Assembly (NCBI GenBank): GCA_900708905.1
Contig: CAADRB010000036.1
Coordinates: 1,032,536-1,096,535, forward strand
Direction of reading: 5' to 3'
Source: Hymenolepis diminuta
Lineage: Eukaryota > Platyhelminthes > Cestoda > Cyclophyllidea > Hymenolepididae
DNA: 64,000 bases
Translations under genes and position numbers: made by a program
Shown: positions 1 to 14,349 of the stretch, piece by piece
How the letters are laid out: each line of letters opens with the position of its first letter
Position numbering within the stretch: the first letter of the stretch is position 1
Notes under the pieces: generated by a model
Seen by the model: only the letters and a program-made list of their open reading frames with translations
What the model was told of the DNA's origin: nothing
The model's database searches: none

Positions 1-1513
1 GATTGTTGGCTCTGCTAGATTACTATCCGAACTCCTAGTTGGTTACGTTATAGCATAATCGCTAGTTGTTAATTGACAAATACCCATTTTTCTTTACTCT
101 TGGATAAATGAATCAGCCTATCAAACTTTTAGTCCAATACGTACTCCCAGTTTCTTCATTACATTTCTCCTATTTACCGGTAGTGAAGCCGGTTGGATTA
201 GAAATCTGTTTGCCACAACCCTATTTATAGATTGTATCTATATATGTTACAACGTTGAGGGTCTATAGATACACACCGATCGGTTAGATGGAATAAGTCA
301 AGACACTCATGTCGTCAGATCAGTTCGGAGGTGGCAAACAAGCCATCCCAATTTATTAATTAGTAAATTGGATTTATATACAAAACATTCCTTTGTTAGA
401 CGTCAGTCATGTCCCGTTGCCGGTGTCTCGACGTGATGATCGACATTTGTTTAGGTATCTATGTGCAAACACACAAACACACAGCGGAACCACCTGTGGA
501 CACTATAATGAAGATCTTATCGCCAGTCAATCATTTTTGATCGTCAGCTGTTGATGGACATCTGCCGGCTATAGCAATATATTAATATTAGGAAAGTGGA
601 AAGGCGAGGAAAAACGCATGAGCTTGCAAATTCGGAGGTGACCTTGAAAGATATTTAAACGTATCACTGGCAACCAATTTTGATGAATCAAAATACTAGT
701 TAACCATATACATAATAATATCTGTTTGACATAAGTCTACATAATAATAACCTACCTTCTTAACAAAATATCAGCTATTGATACAATGGTGATAATTTTT
801 GAATGTATATATTCAAAGTAAATTCACACTATTTTATTGCTATTTTCAGCTCTTAATTAAATGTCATGTTCGGTGTAGTTGAACTGGAGATAGTTTCGGT
901 TATTATTTTTTGTTCGATTCCAATTAAAATTTACTAGCATGTGTTAAAAAAAGATTGTTATCGGTCATAATTGTAAATAATAAACATTCCAATTTTATTT
1001 TCGCGACAGTTCAATAAAGTTTGGCTGAGTTGTGATTCCTCTACGAAAAAAGCATAAACGAAATCAACATCAAAACATATTAACTGAAACGCTTTAACAT
1101 TACTTACACTGAAAAATTATACATTACTTAGTAAGTTTTATAAATAATTGGGCAATAAAGACAAAAAAATAATTTATAAATACAATTATTCGGACTTTAA
1201 TTTGTCTACTATAAGCAAAAAAAATCTTAGGATAAAGATAAATCATACAAGAGAGTTAGATTAGGACCATATATCAAAGAATTAAAAGATATTCAGGCAC
1301 ATTCTATGGAAACCATAATAAGTCTGGCGATTAATATTTCATATAATTCAAATATTCAAATCACAAAATTGCTAATTTATTAACAAAACCATAAAAGAAC
1401 ATCGATTTAAGACTGTTTTCAAATTTAATACTACATATATAAATTCTGCTTTTTTCACGGCTCAGTGTTTTAACTTTTATGTTAAACGCTGCTGAATTTG
1501 ATTAATCGGTGGT
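1..1513. other. AT-rich upstream spacer
   Basis: No coding stretch or RNA gene can be supported here. The sequence is AT-rich with scattered homopolymer A and T runs. It must hold the 5' flank and probably the promoter or 5' UTR of the TFIP11 gene that starts at 1514, but no TATA box or initiator can be singled out. Confidence 0.5.
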
Positions 1514-4500
1514 ATGGATTCTTCGCCCGAAATGGATAAGTTCGGCGTTTCCGAAGAGGATTATGACTACATGTTTGATCCCCTTAAACGCCGAAATTTC
1601 ACCTCCAAAAAGCAACAGATTTATGGAATTTTCGCCTCTGATTCAGATTCCGAAGTCGAAGAAAAAAGTGGGATGAGCTCTATGGCTTCCATACGCAAGC
1701 GTAAGGGTGCACACTATTCTGGACCCATCACTTTTGTCAGTGGTGGAATTAAGGTATCTTATTATTTAAGTTGGCTTTCATGGGGACATTTCACTCATGC
1801 TAATGTCTCACGATGGAGACTTTTCTTTTGATCAGAGTGATGAGACATTTACCATTACACAAAACACTAGTCTCAGTTTTCTCTAGTTATTATATTAGGT
1901 ATTGTTGCATTTTCAGGTTTTAGATTTAACATCCTATTTGTTTTTTCCTGCTTAGGAGGGTTCTAAGCCAGCAGAAACAGCAGAAATCGGTGAAGACACT
2001 ACTATTGAAATATCTGATGAGGAAGAGGACAAGCGTTTATTTGCGACTAATAAATCTCCACAGCAAGCGAAGGCTGTCAGACCTTCAATAAGTCAGGCTC
2101 GAAGGGGTAAAATACCTTCTACAACAAAAGGATTCGGATCATGGGAGAGACATACAAAGGGAATTGGTATGAAGCTCCTGCAGAAGATGGGTTTCAAACC
2201 TGGTGAAGGCCTAGGAAAAGATGGGAAGGGAATTGTCACTCCGGTAGAAGCTGTCAAACGTGTTGGAAAGGGTGCGGTTGGATCTGTTGGCCCCGAAGTT
2301 GCTCCTGCACCTCGTAGAGGTGGTGAAGCTGCACCGATTTCTGAAACCAAATTTGATAACAGCTGTGAGTCAATATTGTTCATACAAGTACTTAATTGGT
2401 TCTGTGGAAGGTTGTTACTTTGGTACTTCTTTTGAGTTCTTTCTGGATCTTGGTAGTTCTACATAAAATGAACATTTCTGATCTCATTTAAGGTGATAAT
2501 CATCCCAAACCGGGGAACATTTTGTTTCTTAAATTCGTTGCTTTCACAGTGGAAAGCTTTATCTTATTGGGGTTTTTGATGTTGCATTTTCTTGTTACTT
2601 TTGGCCACCTTGTTTGAGAGCACCTTTTTATTATATTTTGCTCATGTTTTACTAATTCAGAATTTGTGATAATGGTTTTTCCTCTTATCAATACCCAAAT
2701 CGTCTATTAGTTTTTATAACACTTTCATACCGTTTTGATCAGTGATCCTTCCCTTTAGCGAAGGGGTCTGCCTTGTTTTGCATTTTCAGGTTTGGTGGAT
2801 GCGTTCTGCCAAAGAATTTCTTTGGTTCTTGCATGAATTTATTCTATTATCTCTTTTTAAGTTTCTTCCCAATTCTCGTTGTCTAGTCTCTCAATGTAAA
2901 ATTTGATGGAATTTTCCAATGGAAGAAGATCGGAGTCTAAATAAAATCCTCCGTATCCAAAATCGAAATCTTCCTCCAAATTTGCAGTCAAACTAATTTA
3001 TCTCATACACTCATTTTGGGTATCGCTAAAATTAGGTTATGGATAAAATTTAAGAATCAGTGCCATTGTTATATTCGTCGTATTGACACACTCTTTGGAT
3101 CTTTGAATATTGTGTTTTTAACATCTATGAGGTAGGATTAGTAGATGAAGGCCAATTGAATTTAACACACCTGTTTCATCTTGTCTTTCATTATTCAGCT
3201 GGTCTTCCTCGATACAAGAAGACCAACGGTTCGGCAGGAAGCGGCGGAAAACATTCGGAGAGGACGATCTACATGACAGCAGATGAACTGATAGCCAGCA
3301 TTAGTCCTGCAACACCAGCTGCAGCTCTCAAGTCTCATGGACCATTCATGCAGAATAGGTGAGTCAGACGTGTTTTCCACTCTTGTAATGCCAGACTCTT
3401 TTGTATACAAAATTAATGTGCAAGGGAAGGAGTTTGACCTGCATGATTTGAATTTAGACTGGAAATACTTTTGTCCAATTTTAGCCCAAAGTTGGGAATT
3501 ATTTGTAGGCGTTTACTTCTTATCTTTGGGAGCTACTTAACATTGATCTCCAAGGTTTCTACATCATGGTTTGAATACAGGGTAATGTCAAGACAATGTC
3601 TTAATCATCATCCAAATGAAGCATCTTGAAAAATCTGGAGATTCGTGACATCTGCAATTACCTACCACTAAATAATAATTTTTTCCATTGAATATTCACA
3701 TGCAAGTTTAATCACTGCATTTTACTGTCCTTTTACGACTACATTCCCTTATTAGGTTTTACATTTTGAGTGAGTGGTAGAGTGCTTGCAGGATTTTTCG
3801 CTTTGATTGATTTGCTCTTCTGAGGACTTGATGTGGTTTATTTCAGCCAACAACTTGAAAGAATTTTGACTAGGTAGGCAATTCACAGCTGTCCACCAAT
3901 GACGGGATCCTCTTTTCTATAGCCTGAAATTAACATTTTCCAAGGAAGGAAATCTTGAAGCAAACTCTTCACTCATTATATTTGGCTATTTGGGAGCTTT
4001 ATACTAAGACAACCCACACTTCAAAACCTACTATTGTATCATTAGGACTAGGGTAGAAAACCCGTCTTAGATTGTGTGGATGAGTGACTGAACTTATTCT
4101 TTTTCCTTTAAGTGAGAACTGAATTGCTTCAGCCTAGCCTCACGAGTTGTTACTTATTTTAATAAACCTGATTATTGGAAAAGTGGGTAGACACTTCATG
4201 ACCTAGTTTTCTTTGTTGGATTCTGGTCGCGAGGTTTTCTTTTCGTTTGTGTATGTTTATTTCTCTTTTGGTTATTTGATCCACTGAGAATATATAAGGG
4301 CTAAGTTGAGACAATAACACAAAGCTGATCATTGATCTTACAGAGGATTCCATCGCCTTTATTTTCTGAAGCATTCAGAATTAAGTCACTAGTTTTATTG
4401 GCAAACGGGTGGTGTATATTTGCCCCACTCGCGGTTATTTTTCTCTAAACCTGCTTAATTTCCTTCTCTAGTGAGTTGAGTAAGGTCAAAGTGATTGATA

Positions 4501-7500
4501 TGACTCAACGAGAACAGAGAGTCTACGATGGCTACGCAGAGGCACTGTCGAGTTCTCGTTACAGTCGACGTGCAGACGATGCTGATGAGGATGCTGTAGA
4601 CGCAGAAATGAAGAAGCGCGACAGGCGAATTGAGGGTCACTTCTTTGAGGTCCCGGTATTGTGTCACAATATCGATCTCATTATAAAAACCACAGAGGAT
4701 GACATCAGAAGGCTTGATCGTGCAGCGAGATACGAGAAGGATAGGGCAGCTGGACTAGAATATGGAATTGAGCGGCTTACCAAGGTGACCTCGCTGTTAT
4801 TTTATACACACACAGTCATGTTTATTGTTCCCCCTACTGCCATTTTTTCGACTGTTTTAACAGAATTTAAAATTATCTGGGTTTATTACAGGATTTATGT
4901 AAATTTTTGGTTTCTTGTCATATAAGAGCACTAAGATGACAGATTTTATTTACTGCTCCATTATTTCTCGTATTGCTCAACTGAGCAGCCTAAGCTATTT
5001 CTAATTATATACATTTTTTCTTCAAGTTCAATAATTTCTTAGTTTTTTGTCTTTGTCTGCAATCTTGCTTTTGTTTTATTCGGTCCATCTAGTTTGATGC
5101 AATTATTTATGATAGTTATAGCTTAAAGTCCTCTTGTTAAGCTGGTGCTCTTGTATTAGAGGCAAAAGACGTCGTCTGCCTCGTTAGTAAGTTCAAAGAG
5201 ATGGGTTAGGGATAAGGAATGCGGCAGATTTTAAAACCGACAACGATGACTTACATTGATGGTTAAAAAAGGGTATATCTCAGAGTCTATACTATCTTCA
5301 CGCCTCTTGGAGTAATTATTGCCTTCATGTTTGGAACCATATTTGTAAGTATTGCACCTTTTAACTTCAAGAAAACTCTCCATTCTAATTTCTTGTTCGA
5401 AAGTACTGTTTAAGCTTGTGATAGCAGACGGTGTAAGCATTTATTTTCCTTGTTTTTTTCCCTTACATTTTAGTTAACTGGTTTTAGTTGTAATGGTAGC
5501 ATTGTGATACATTGTTCAGGTCAAAGATATTAACAGGGAAAACAATGTTCAGCTGCTCTAAAGCAGTTTGCTTATTGATAAAAAAGGATTTTATGGGTAT
5601 GATTGGCTAACTTGCTGGATATATTTTTGTCCAGTCAAGACTATTTCCAGACGTGAGGATTGGAAAGCAATAATTAATAGAGGAATTGTTTTGCCCACGC
5701 TCCGATGACTCTTTAAATGCTTCCAACAATTTTGGGACTTATAGTAGTTGTTTCTTAACTCTTATTTAAATCGAACTTGGAATGCTTAAGTGAGCCCATC
5801 CTTAAAACTACTTGATTATTCTCTTTAAACTATAATCTTTTCAAACCATTCGAAATTTCCCAAAGCTTTAGGGTCATTTATCATTCTTAAGGTCCAATCT
5901 TTCCATGTGTTATCACTGATTGATCCATCTGAAATTTCCTTAACCTGAGACTACAATTTTATTACTGTTTTTAAATCTATCATATGTAAAGCAATTTATC
6001 TAATCCATTTGATAGAAATAAAAAGTCAATGTTCTTGTCAAAACTTAGTTTCACTATACAATATTTACCTGAGACGAGAAGTGAAATTTGAAGGTCTGAT
6101 CTTGAGACTTGAAGACTTAAGTCGAGCTCGATTTATGAATAATGCCTCTTTCTCCTGCATAAGTTATTGGTTTGAAATAATTGGGACTATCTAGGTCGGT
6201 TGGAGCCTGGATTTAAAGGCAGTTGACTTACAATTGCACTGATTGTACAAACCTAACCGGTACACATTTATGAACTCAGTCTAGCTTTCCCGTTTAAACT
6301 TCTTTTTTTTTCAAAGGTTGTGGAGAAAGCTGCTTTCGACGTAGACGAACTAAATGCAGCTCTTAAATTAATTAGCCATTTTGAGGCAGCCCTGAAAAGC
6401 GGTGAAATGGGTGCAAGTCCCGAAACCGCTTCTTCCTGGGTTAATAGAATTCGTCGTGAATGTGCAAGTCTTCCGGAATTACCCGCCCTCCTTGCTGCTA
6501 TGGCGCGACCTATTTTAGACAGTCTACTCGCAACATGGCGACCTCTTGTGGTGAGTTCTTGTTATCTTTTTATTTAACCATTCAGAATCAAAAGTTGTCT
6601 GATGCATTATCATTATATACATGCGAATCTATCGACCCAGATTCGGTACTAATCTATTCTTTGTATGTTGGGAATGGAGTTGAAATAGGTCATTGTTTAG
6701 GGACATCATGTAGATAAGACATACAGATCCATAAGAGTATTGAAGATGGAAATATGGGCCAAGAAGCCTTAGGAGTACAATGGGCATAAAGATGGGTATA
6801 TCTCAACATATTAGCTTCTCCATTGGTTCACGTGCTGGTTAAGTCGATTGCCTAATTACGATTCTTCAGTACCCGTGTGCTTAGTGACTTGCAGTTACTT
6901 GAAATGACCACCTATAATCGTTAAAACTGGTCAAGAGAAGAATGCGAGCATCTTCTTTAGGGAGACCCTTGGGTATTTTCTTTCTGTTCAAAGGGGTTGT
7001 TTGAAAACATTTGTTAACAAACTGGTACTGCTGCATTATGGTTAAATGACATCCACGAGTAAATTTAATTTCGAGAGTGATTAGATTTCACTGATTGAAA
7101 CGTATCAGTTTAGGGTATGTGTTTATCACTTTACCATTACCCCTGACGATGCAAAGCATCTTAACGAGTTCAATAAAGTGCGGAGGGGAGGAGGAAACAA
7201 GAAGAAGCAATTAATGAAGTTAGGGCTTCAAAAGTCTTACTTTGTTTGAATTACGGGGACACCGAGTTGTTCGTGTTCTCATAATGAGCATAGTTCGCTG
7301 TTTGATGTTCTAGTGTTCAAATTTTGTGAATTGACTTCCACGTTCGTAGGTGAGATAGTACTCATAATTTTCATAAATTGTTGGTTATCTGATTTATTTT
7401 TGTGATTGGTCATGCCACCTCGATTTTTTGTACCTTTTTACAGTTAAGAGCAGATAGATAAGACTAGCAACTACTTTCTAACGTAGCTGGATTTTGGGCT

Positions 7501-10500
7501 TTGGGTTACCAATTACTCGATTTACTGCTTACATGCTGTTGCCTGATACATTAGATTCGTTTATTGATATTGCTCGGATGCATAGCAATAACTTAGGGAG
7601 ACAGGGAAAAATGTAATGGAATTCAATTCATGTGCTTCGGGATGTTTATCTCTTTTCTCAGCTCTGTGCCGTTTGTTTTCAAAAGATCCTTTTTGGGAAC
7701 TCATATCGGAACCTAATGTAAACGTTAATGGTGATATTATGATATGTGGTATTTCAATCTTAATTGTTTTTAAAAGACTTAAAACAACCGGAAATTGGGC
7801 GCTGAAAGTCCTTGTCGATCTTTACGTTTGAGGAACAGTTATCTCGTCAATAGAATAAGAGCACCGCCTCCTTTTCCGCAAAATTTCGCGTACAGTTGGC
7901 GGCTTCTGACATCACCGCTTTCGCTTAAATTTTTCTGAGGTGGGGATTTACGCTTTTAAAATGGGAATCGGCACTTTTGTCGGCTTTAGCTGTAACGACT
8001 TGGCCAAATTGAGGACTTTCTTGGTATTTTGGTTGATTTGCCTTGGCCATGATTTTGTGTAAGCTTTTTTTCTAGTTATCTTTATTATCTGATGACTCAA
8101 AAGAAGATTTAGGATAAGAGAAATGAGAAAACTTTCGTAGCAACGAAATTTTCTTTGTGAAGCTCCTGATATAAATATTCTATCACCATAATGCTGAGGA
8201 GAGTGACCTGAGTTCAATGCACTCCAAACTTGTGGTTTTGAATAATACTATAATGCGCGATCTTTTGAGATGTGGTGGATTCAGAAATGATGCATGCCTG
8301 GTCATTTTAGTGCTTGTGCATAAAAATGGTCATTGTAAATCGTTACATTCACAGTACGGTGATGATTTCTATGACCTAGAATTACGTCTCTCTCCTTTAT
8401 AAGAATTACGTGGTTTAATCAATTTTTTTTCCCTTACAGAATCCTAGTTTCGGAGTGTCAGTTCTGACTGAATGGCGCAGTGCTCTTGATGACTCAAGTG
8501 CATTTGAAATCCTCCTGAGATCAAGTTGGATGCCACCGTTGCGAAAGGCGATCGTCTCAGAATGGGATCCACACGACTGTGAACGTCTTCTTAGCGTGTT
8601 TGAGGTTTGGCAGTCTCTCATACCCGAAGACCTTCTTCAAACGGATTTGTTAGATTTTTTGGTGCTGCCGAAGTTGAAGGTAATTTGACTTGATTTTTTG
8701 TTTTATTTCATTGGAATATGGTTGTATCTGTAACTTTTAGAAGAAATGTTTTTATTTTAGTTTTTGATACGCAGAAATGTCATATGTAATTCCTTAGCTT
8801 CCTGAAAACTGCATCTACATACTTCGTTTGTTTCTTTTTTTCGATTGAGATCTTATTAATATTCCATGCTTACTAGCGTCACCAAAATGGTTGGAAGGGC
8901 TTAAGCTTTTAAATACGATTGCGTAATACATTTTGTCTTATTGCATCAAGCATTCACTTTGGAGGTGCACAATCATATATATTCTTAAGCCCAAATGTAG
9001 CTTTTTTTGTAAACAGGTACTCATTGCACAAGTTTGCATTTTTGAGAGGTAAGGGATTTTCTCTATTGAAATCCCCGAATTAATGGTTCTTATTATCCCT
9101 TAATCCTGTTAATCGGAAAATTAGGAACGAAAATGGAAATCAGGCTGAGTTAAAAAAGGTGCTTTAAGCAAAATATGAGTTTTCTCGGACGTTTTGTGTC
9201 TAACTGCTGAATATGAAGGAAGATAAATTACTCCGATGCGCTAGCCGTATTCCGGCAGATATTCTCATATCGATCTCAGTAATTTAATGGTATATTTATG
9301 ATCAACCGATCTTATTAGGGACTAGATAGAAAACATGCAGATGGAGATGAGAGGTACTTGTAGGGTTCAATGGTATGGAATCGGTTAAAGTTCTTAATTT
9401 ATTGTAAAGTTTTCTTATTTAGGACCTTAGTTAAACTGGGAGTAGGATTTCGGGCATTTTTGTTATCGATGTCTCGTAATTTATGGAGTTAGAATTGCTA
9501 TTCAGTGATCTTGACGAATAAGAAATGCGTGAGACTTAAAAGTCAGATTTTGATTTTAGTAATACTTTTCTCTTAAATTACAACATCATATATTCTCATT
9601 CTGACTTTCTCTTACAGGAAGCGGTTGACGCCTGGAATCCATTGACAGATCGAGTACCAATCCACACTTGGCTGCATCCTTGGTTACCCTGGTTCGGTGG
9701 AGCCTCCCGTCTCGCTCCAACCCACGAATTGGTACTCCAGAAATTGGCCGCATGTCTCACTAATTGGCATCCTTCAGACGCCTCCGCCAGTTCTGTTCTC
9801 CTTCCATGGCGAAATGTCATCCCTATGGCTCAGATGACCGCGTTTCTCAATCGCAATGTTGTGCCGAAGCTGTCTCATGTAATGCAGAACTTCCAGGTAC
9901 CTTCAATTTAGATTCTTATAAAGGATGTGTCAAAAGTAACAAGAAATAATTTTAATATAAAACCTTAAATGAGTACTATAAAATGCAAAATTATTGACCC
10001 ATAAAGAATACAGTAGAAAATAGCATTTCGGATAGATGATCGCTGCAATGTCATGTTTTTTCCCTTCATTGCAAAATTTGTTGATAAAATAGTTAATTTC
10101 CTTGTCATAGGTGGTCCAGAGATTATTTGTGCAGACAGTAAATTTGACATAGACAACCAATGCTATTGAGTTTACCCGAATAGGAAATTTGCACCAATGA
10201 TATATACAGATCCATTTGTTGAACAACAATCAGCCGTGAATTCTTCTATGCTCATACGTGAAAAATTTTGTAATTACCGAGTAATTGAAATCGAGGATCA
10301 CTGCTGAAGATGAAATACAAGCATCTACAACTTAATTAACTATCAATTTTTAACCAAAGTTAATCATTTAAGAGCATAAAGATTCAAGTCATAGTGCTCA
10401 AGCCTTGATCAGAGTATGGAATTTAATGCTTACGAATTCAAAGTCAAATCTTCGCTAGCGATACTGTTTTTATGGTGAACGACTTGAGTGTAAAAGATCG

Positions 10501-12068
10501 CTATTTAGCCCCCATGTGTATTTTTCGTAGTTGGTTATTAGATAAATAAACTGGCTCGAATGAAATCTAATGAGCTCTGTCAAGTTAAACGTCTTATTGG
10601 GTATCATCTAGTTGATTTTGGCTGTTGGAAGAGACAAATGCTTTAATATGGTCTGACCAACTGTTCACTTTGATCAATATGCTAATAAGCTCTGAGCATT
10701 ATGAACATAAACTATAATTCTGCAACCTTTGTTAGCACAGACGCTTGAAACGTTAGGACGTGGCGAAACGTACTATACTAATATACATGTTACTGTAATT
10801 GGCTCCAGTAGAATAGGAGTTTAATAGAGAAAAGGTATAAAACGTGATACGATACAAGTGCCTGAACGTAAATAGCGAAGGAGAGAAATGTGCATGAGTA
10901 TACAAGAGATCCCATACAGCTCATGTGCCGTTGGGCACTCATTCGGGTTTCTCAATAGTGTCCATCTCTTCAAGGACTCTGATTGGTAAGGAGGAGGCAA
11001 AATATGATTATGTGGCTAAATGCTGTAATCATTCCGATTGGCTGGTGAGATCATAGGTATATATTGCTCTAGTTTATCATGGCGGCCCCCGTACATGACA
11101 CTTATATTATTGATGCTTGAAGTTTAAAACACCACGGAACTGATAGCTGCCCTGAAAAATTATCAAGCTGTCAGGAGTGGCGTGTGGCCCGCGTTTTGAT
11201 GGGGATGGTCGAAGACTGGACACAGCCTGTGGGTATTTAAATTTTGCTTCACTTTCCTTTCACTTGGTCCATTATTAGACGCTTATTGTTCTCCACATTT
11301 GCTGGTTTTCCTACGATTAAAAATTTTTAAATTTCTTTGCTTTCCCATGGGTAATGATAACCGAGCCTGCCAAAATGTTGCCTTTTATTTAAATTGCTTT
11401 ATTGATATTCATTGTGGTTGTGGATGCTTAATGGTTTTCATTGCTTCCTTTAGATTTTCCCCGCAGATCAGAAAATGGAGCCCTGGAATTGGGTAATGCG
11501 ATGGTTGGACATCATCGATCCGGCAATAATTGTCGACTTGCTTGAGCGTTTCTTCCTTCCCCGCTGGATTCACTGTTTATCTGACTGGCTTGCTCAAGCC
11601 ACTGATGCTCGAAATAGACGTCTGTCCAGTGCCGGACAGATATTCAGCGAAATTGGAACCTGGTATTCAGGTTGGAAGAGCCAAATTCCAACTGTATTGG
11701 CCGATTATCCCAGTGTAAAGGATGCGTTCACTCAGGCGCTTAGTCTTATGGAACAGGCTATGAGAGGTGCCCCTATAGAACCCTATGGAAGAGTGGGAGG
11801 TTTCAGCAACCAGAGACTCCCCTTCATTCCACTCCCAAATCATCCCCCTATGCCACCGACCAGTCTTCGAGAACAAGTGGAGCAGACTACTGCAAGAAGG
11901 GGATTTCTTTTCCACCCAATTGCAAATCGATTCTTCGAGGGGAAGCAGGTTTATCGATTGGAGAGTCATCAGGTGTATTTCGATCGAAATGTGGCCTATT
12001 GTTTCAATTCCTATGACTCTACTTGGCGTCCTGTGTCGTTTTCGGAACTTATGGCTATGGCAGAGTAG
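1514..12068 (+). CDS. TFIP11: Tuftelin-interacting protein 11 (G-patch spliceosome disassembly factor)
   Basis: Eight exons join in phase: 1514-1753, 1956-2364, 3199-3358, 4472-4784, 6317-6550, 8440-8679, 9618-9896, 11454-12068, giving 829 residues against about 837 in human. Residues 1-100 carry the acidic TIP N-terminal region ([11 protein letters not shown]). The G-patch is at about 147-195 ([13 protein letters not shown], then KLLQKMGF and GLGKDGKGI). A linker motif [13 protein letters not shown] follows at about 275. The C-terminal GCFC region fills about 370-829 ([34 protein letters not shown]). In the family, TFIP11 works with the DEAH helicase DHX15/Prp43 to dismantle the intron-lariat spliceosome in the nucleus. 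For exon 8 the acceptor at 11453 is chosen over the one at 11466 because only it keeps phase and gives [11 protein letters not shown]. The gene converges on the caspase downstream. Identity is firm; single exon edges could be off by a few bases. Confidence 0.95.
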
Positions 12069-14349
12069 AAAAGAAAAAAAAATAAGATCTCTGGATTTCT
12101 GTATAAATGTTATTGTCACTGTGTGAAGAAGTGTAAAATTTTGTATTCCTTTAATATTACCAATGTGTTTATTATGATACAAAATGGACTTCTTCTGCTT
12201 GGTAGGATAAGAGAAGGAATGCATTATCCATTGAACCTAATCGGTTGCATCCTCGCTTTGGGAATAGTTACAGAGTCATGTTAAAAATTTGCACTAAAAT
12301 AACCGTTGAAAAGTATGTACAGGTTGATGGGAAGGTAAAACTTAGTAAGAATTTTCACCTGAAACTGTAATTATGCGCAGGCATTCGCTTGTAGTTTCTC
12401 GTGACTGTATTATTTAATCTATGACCAAGAGTTTGGTTTGGTAACTTTTAACGGTCTACGCATCGATCTGAGTATGCAGATACTTGATGATCGGGGTTTA
12501 AAACAGACATTACTTAAATTTATAAAAGATAAGAGCTGAAAAAGGTACCTTTTGGCTTGAAGTTCTAAAACAAAATCCTTGTGGTTTTGAAAGTACCTGG
12601 TCTAATCATCACTCCCTTTTGACTAGTGATGGTTCACACTTAAACTAACTGAAGAAAGCCCCAATTGGTATCCTCTATCGGAGTCAAGTCTATTCAGCCA
12701 TACTCTGCGAGGTGAAAATCGACCGCCACTCATTACTAGTTTGTGGACTTCGTGTCAATTTATGACCGGTTGTAGCTAAATGTTTACTCGAGTAGTCTTT
12801 TAATCGAGATTTTCTTAAATGTTTGACTCATACTTTTTGTAAAGTAAGGCTCTCCTATTCTGTAGTAATGCTAGAAAGTCTAACTTCTGCCACTATGATA
12901 TTATCTGCCCAATAGATATCGCTAGGATAAAGTAAATTTAGACGAGAGCGCGGTTAACCCAAGACACTATTACTTAAACAAAGGCTTTATATAGGAATAA
13001 AAGTTATCATGTTATTGAGGATTGGAGATGAAAACAGCACCTACTGATAACAATTTATGTCCCAAAAAATTGTTGAGGTGTTAGGAACGTGTGCGCCCGA
13101 ATATCGATAGGGCTAATGGGCGACTTAAAGACAACCTGTAGGAATTGATTATCCCGAGACAAAACAACAGCCCTGCTGTCTTTAGTTTTATTTGTCGGCT
13201 TCCGATCAATGCCGATTGGTTATATCTTATAGTATCAGGAGAGTAAAAGATTCAGAATACAATAATTCAAATAATGATTGGTGTTAATCAATGAAAGTGG
13301 GTTAGGTCAAGTAGTAATTTATAACAGGCAATTATGAAATCCTCTCATTTAAGAAAATAAATAACAATTGCTCTATCGTTGTGCAGATTGCTATCGAGAT
13401 TCAAGCAATATATTACATCATATGAACGAAGTTCTACAGGATAATAAACTGAATAATATTAAGTCTAAAAGCAGGAAATACAAGCAGATGATTACGAACT
13501 CTGGGCACAATTTCTTGTGATACATATTTTGCATGGAATCTCCGACTTTGGTGCTATAAAGCTAACGATGCTTTTGATGGAATCTTCAGTAGAGATTAAT
13601 GGTCTCAGAGTCTGACCACATGATAAAATCCCTTTGAGAGATGCGACAACCTGAGAAGAACGGACTTCCCCGGTAGTTAACTCTAGCCCGTTTATCTGTC
13701 TAACAATCGTACTAAGATGGGATCCGATTAAAGCATACTCCGCCTGGGATGTGTGTAGTTCCTAATACGTTACACATCCCAGATGTCTTTTAAATTATAA
13801 AAAAATAATTAAAGCGAAAGAAACTCATCATTAGAGGCACCGAAATCCTATTTTAGGTCCTTCGAAGAATTGTCTTGTTGTCACATTCGTTGTATCCGGG
13901 CCATCAGCATCAGACCGTATGAAAGAACTCCCTTTAAAACAAGGTGACATGAGTTTGGTTGACATTTCCCTGCCGTCATGCCTGTCTCATCAGTCTATCA
14001 AAGTAGCCGTAATTGTGATCTAGACAGGATCTGTTCTGGTTTGTGTACGTAGTCTCCGACCCTTCATAATATTCTATTCAAAGGTTATCAAAAATATAAT
14101 TGTACTTAATAAGCATTTCCAGCTCTCTTATCTGTTATCCCATTCAACAGAGGGCTTTTTCTAACCACAAATACCCAGAACTATAAAAAGATTCCTAATA
14201 ACCCGGATTTTTTTGTCTCTAGGTATCTGGGATTTATATAGCAAAAGAAGTCAAGACCAATTTCCATTTCATTTTTTAAATAATCAATTTAATTTAAAAG
14301 CAGTTAGCAAATCAGTCAGAAGGTGACTTAAAATGCAAGCTGGCACAGA
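12069..14349. other. Convergent intergenic spacer, TFIP11 to caspase
   Basis: About 2.3 kb between two converging genes. No open frame here resembles a known protein, and no canonical AATAAA is visible just after the TFIP11 stop (an AATAAG variant lies within 25 nt). On the minus strand an ATTAAA polyadenylation variant sits at 14288-14293, about 57 nt past the caspase stop. Otherwise I see nothing. Confidence 0.5.

Noticed and set aside
11667..12224. Minus-strand open frame of 185 codons over the last TFIP11 exon
   Set aside because: The plus strand here is the conserved TFIP11 C-terminus, so the opposite frame is a shadow.
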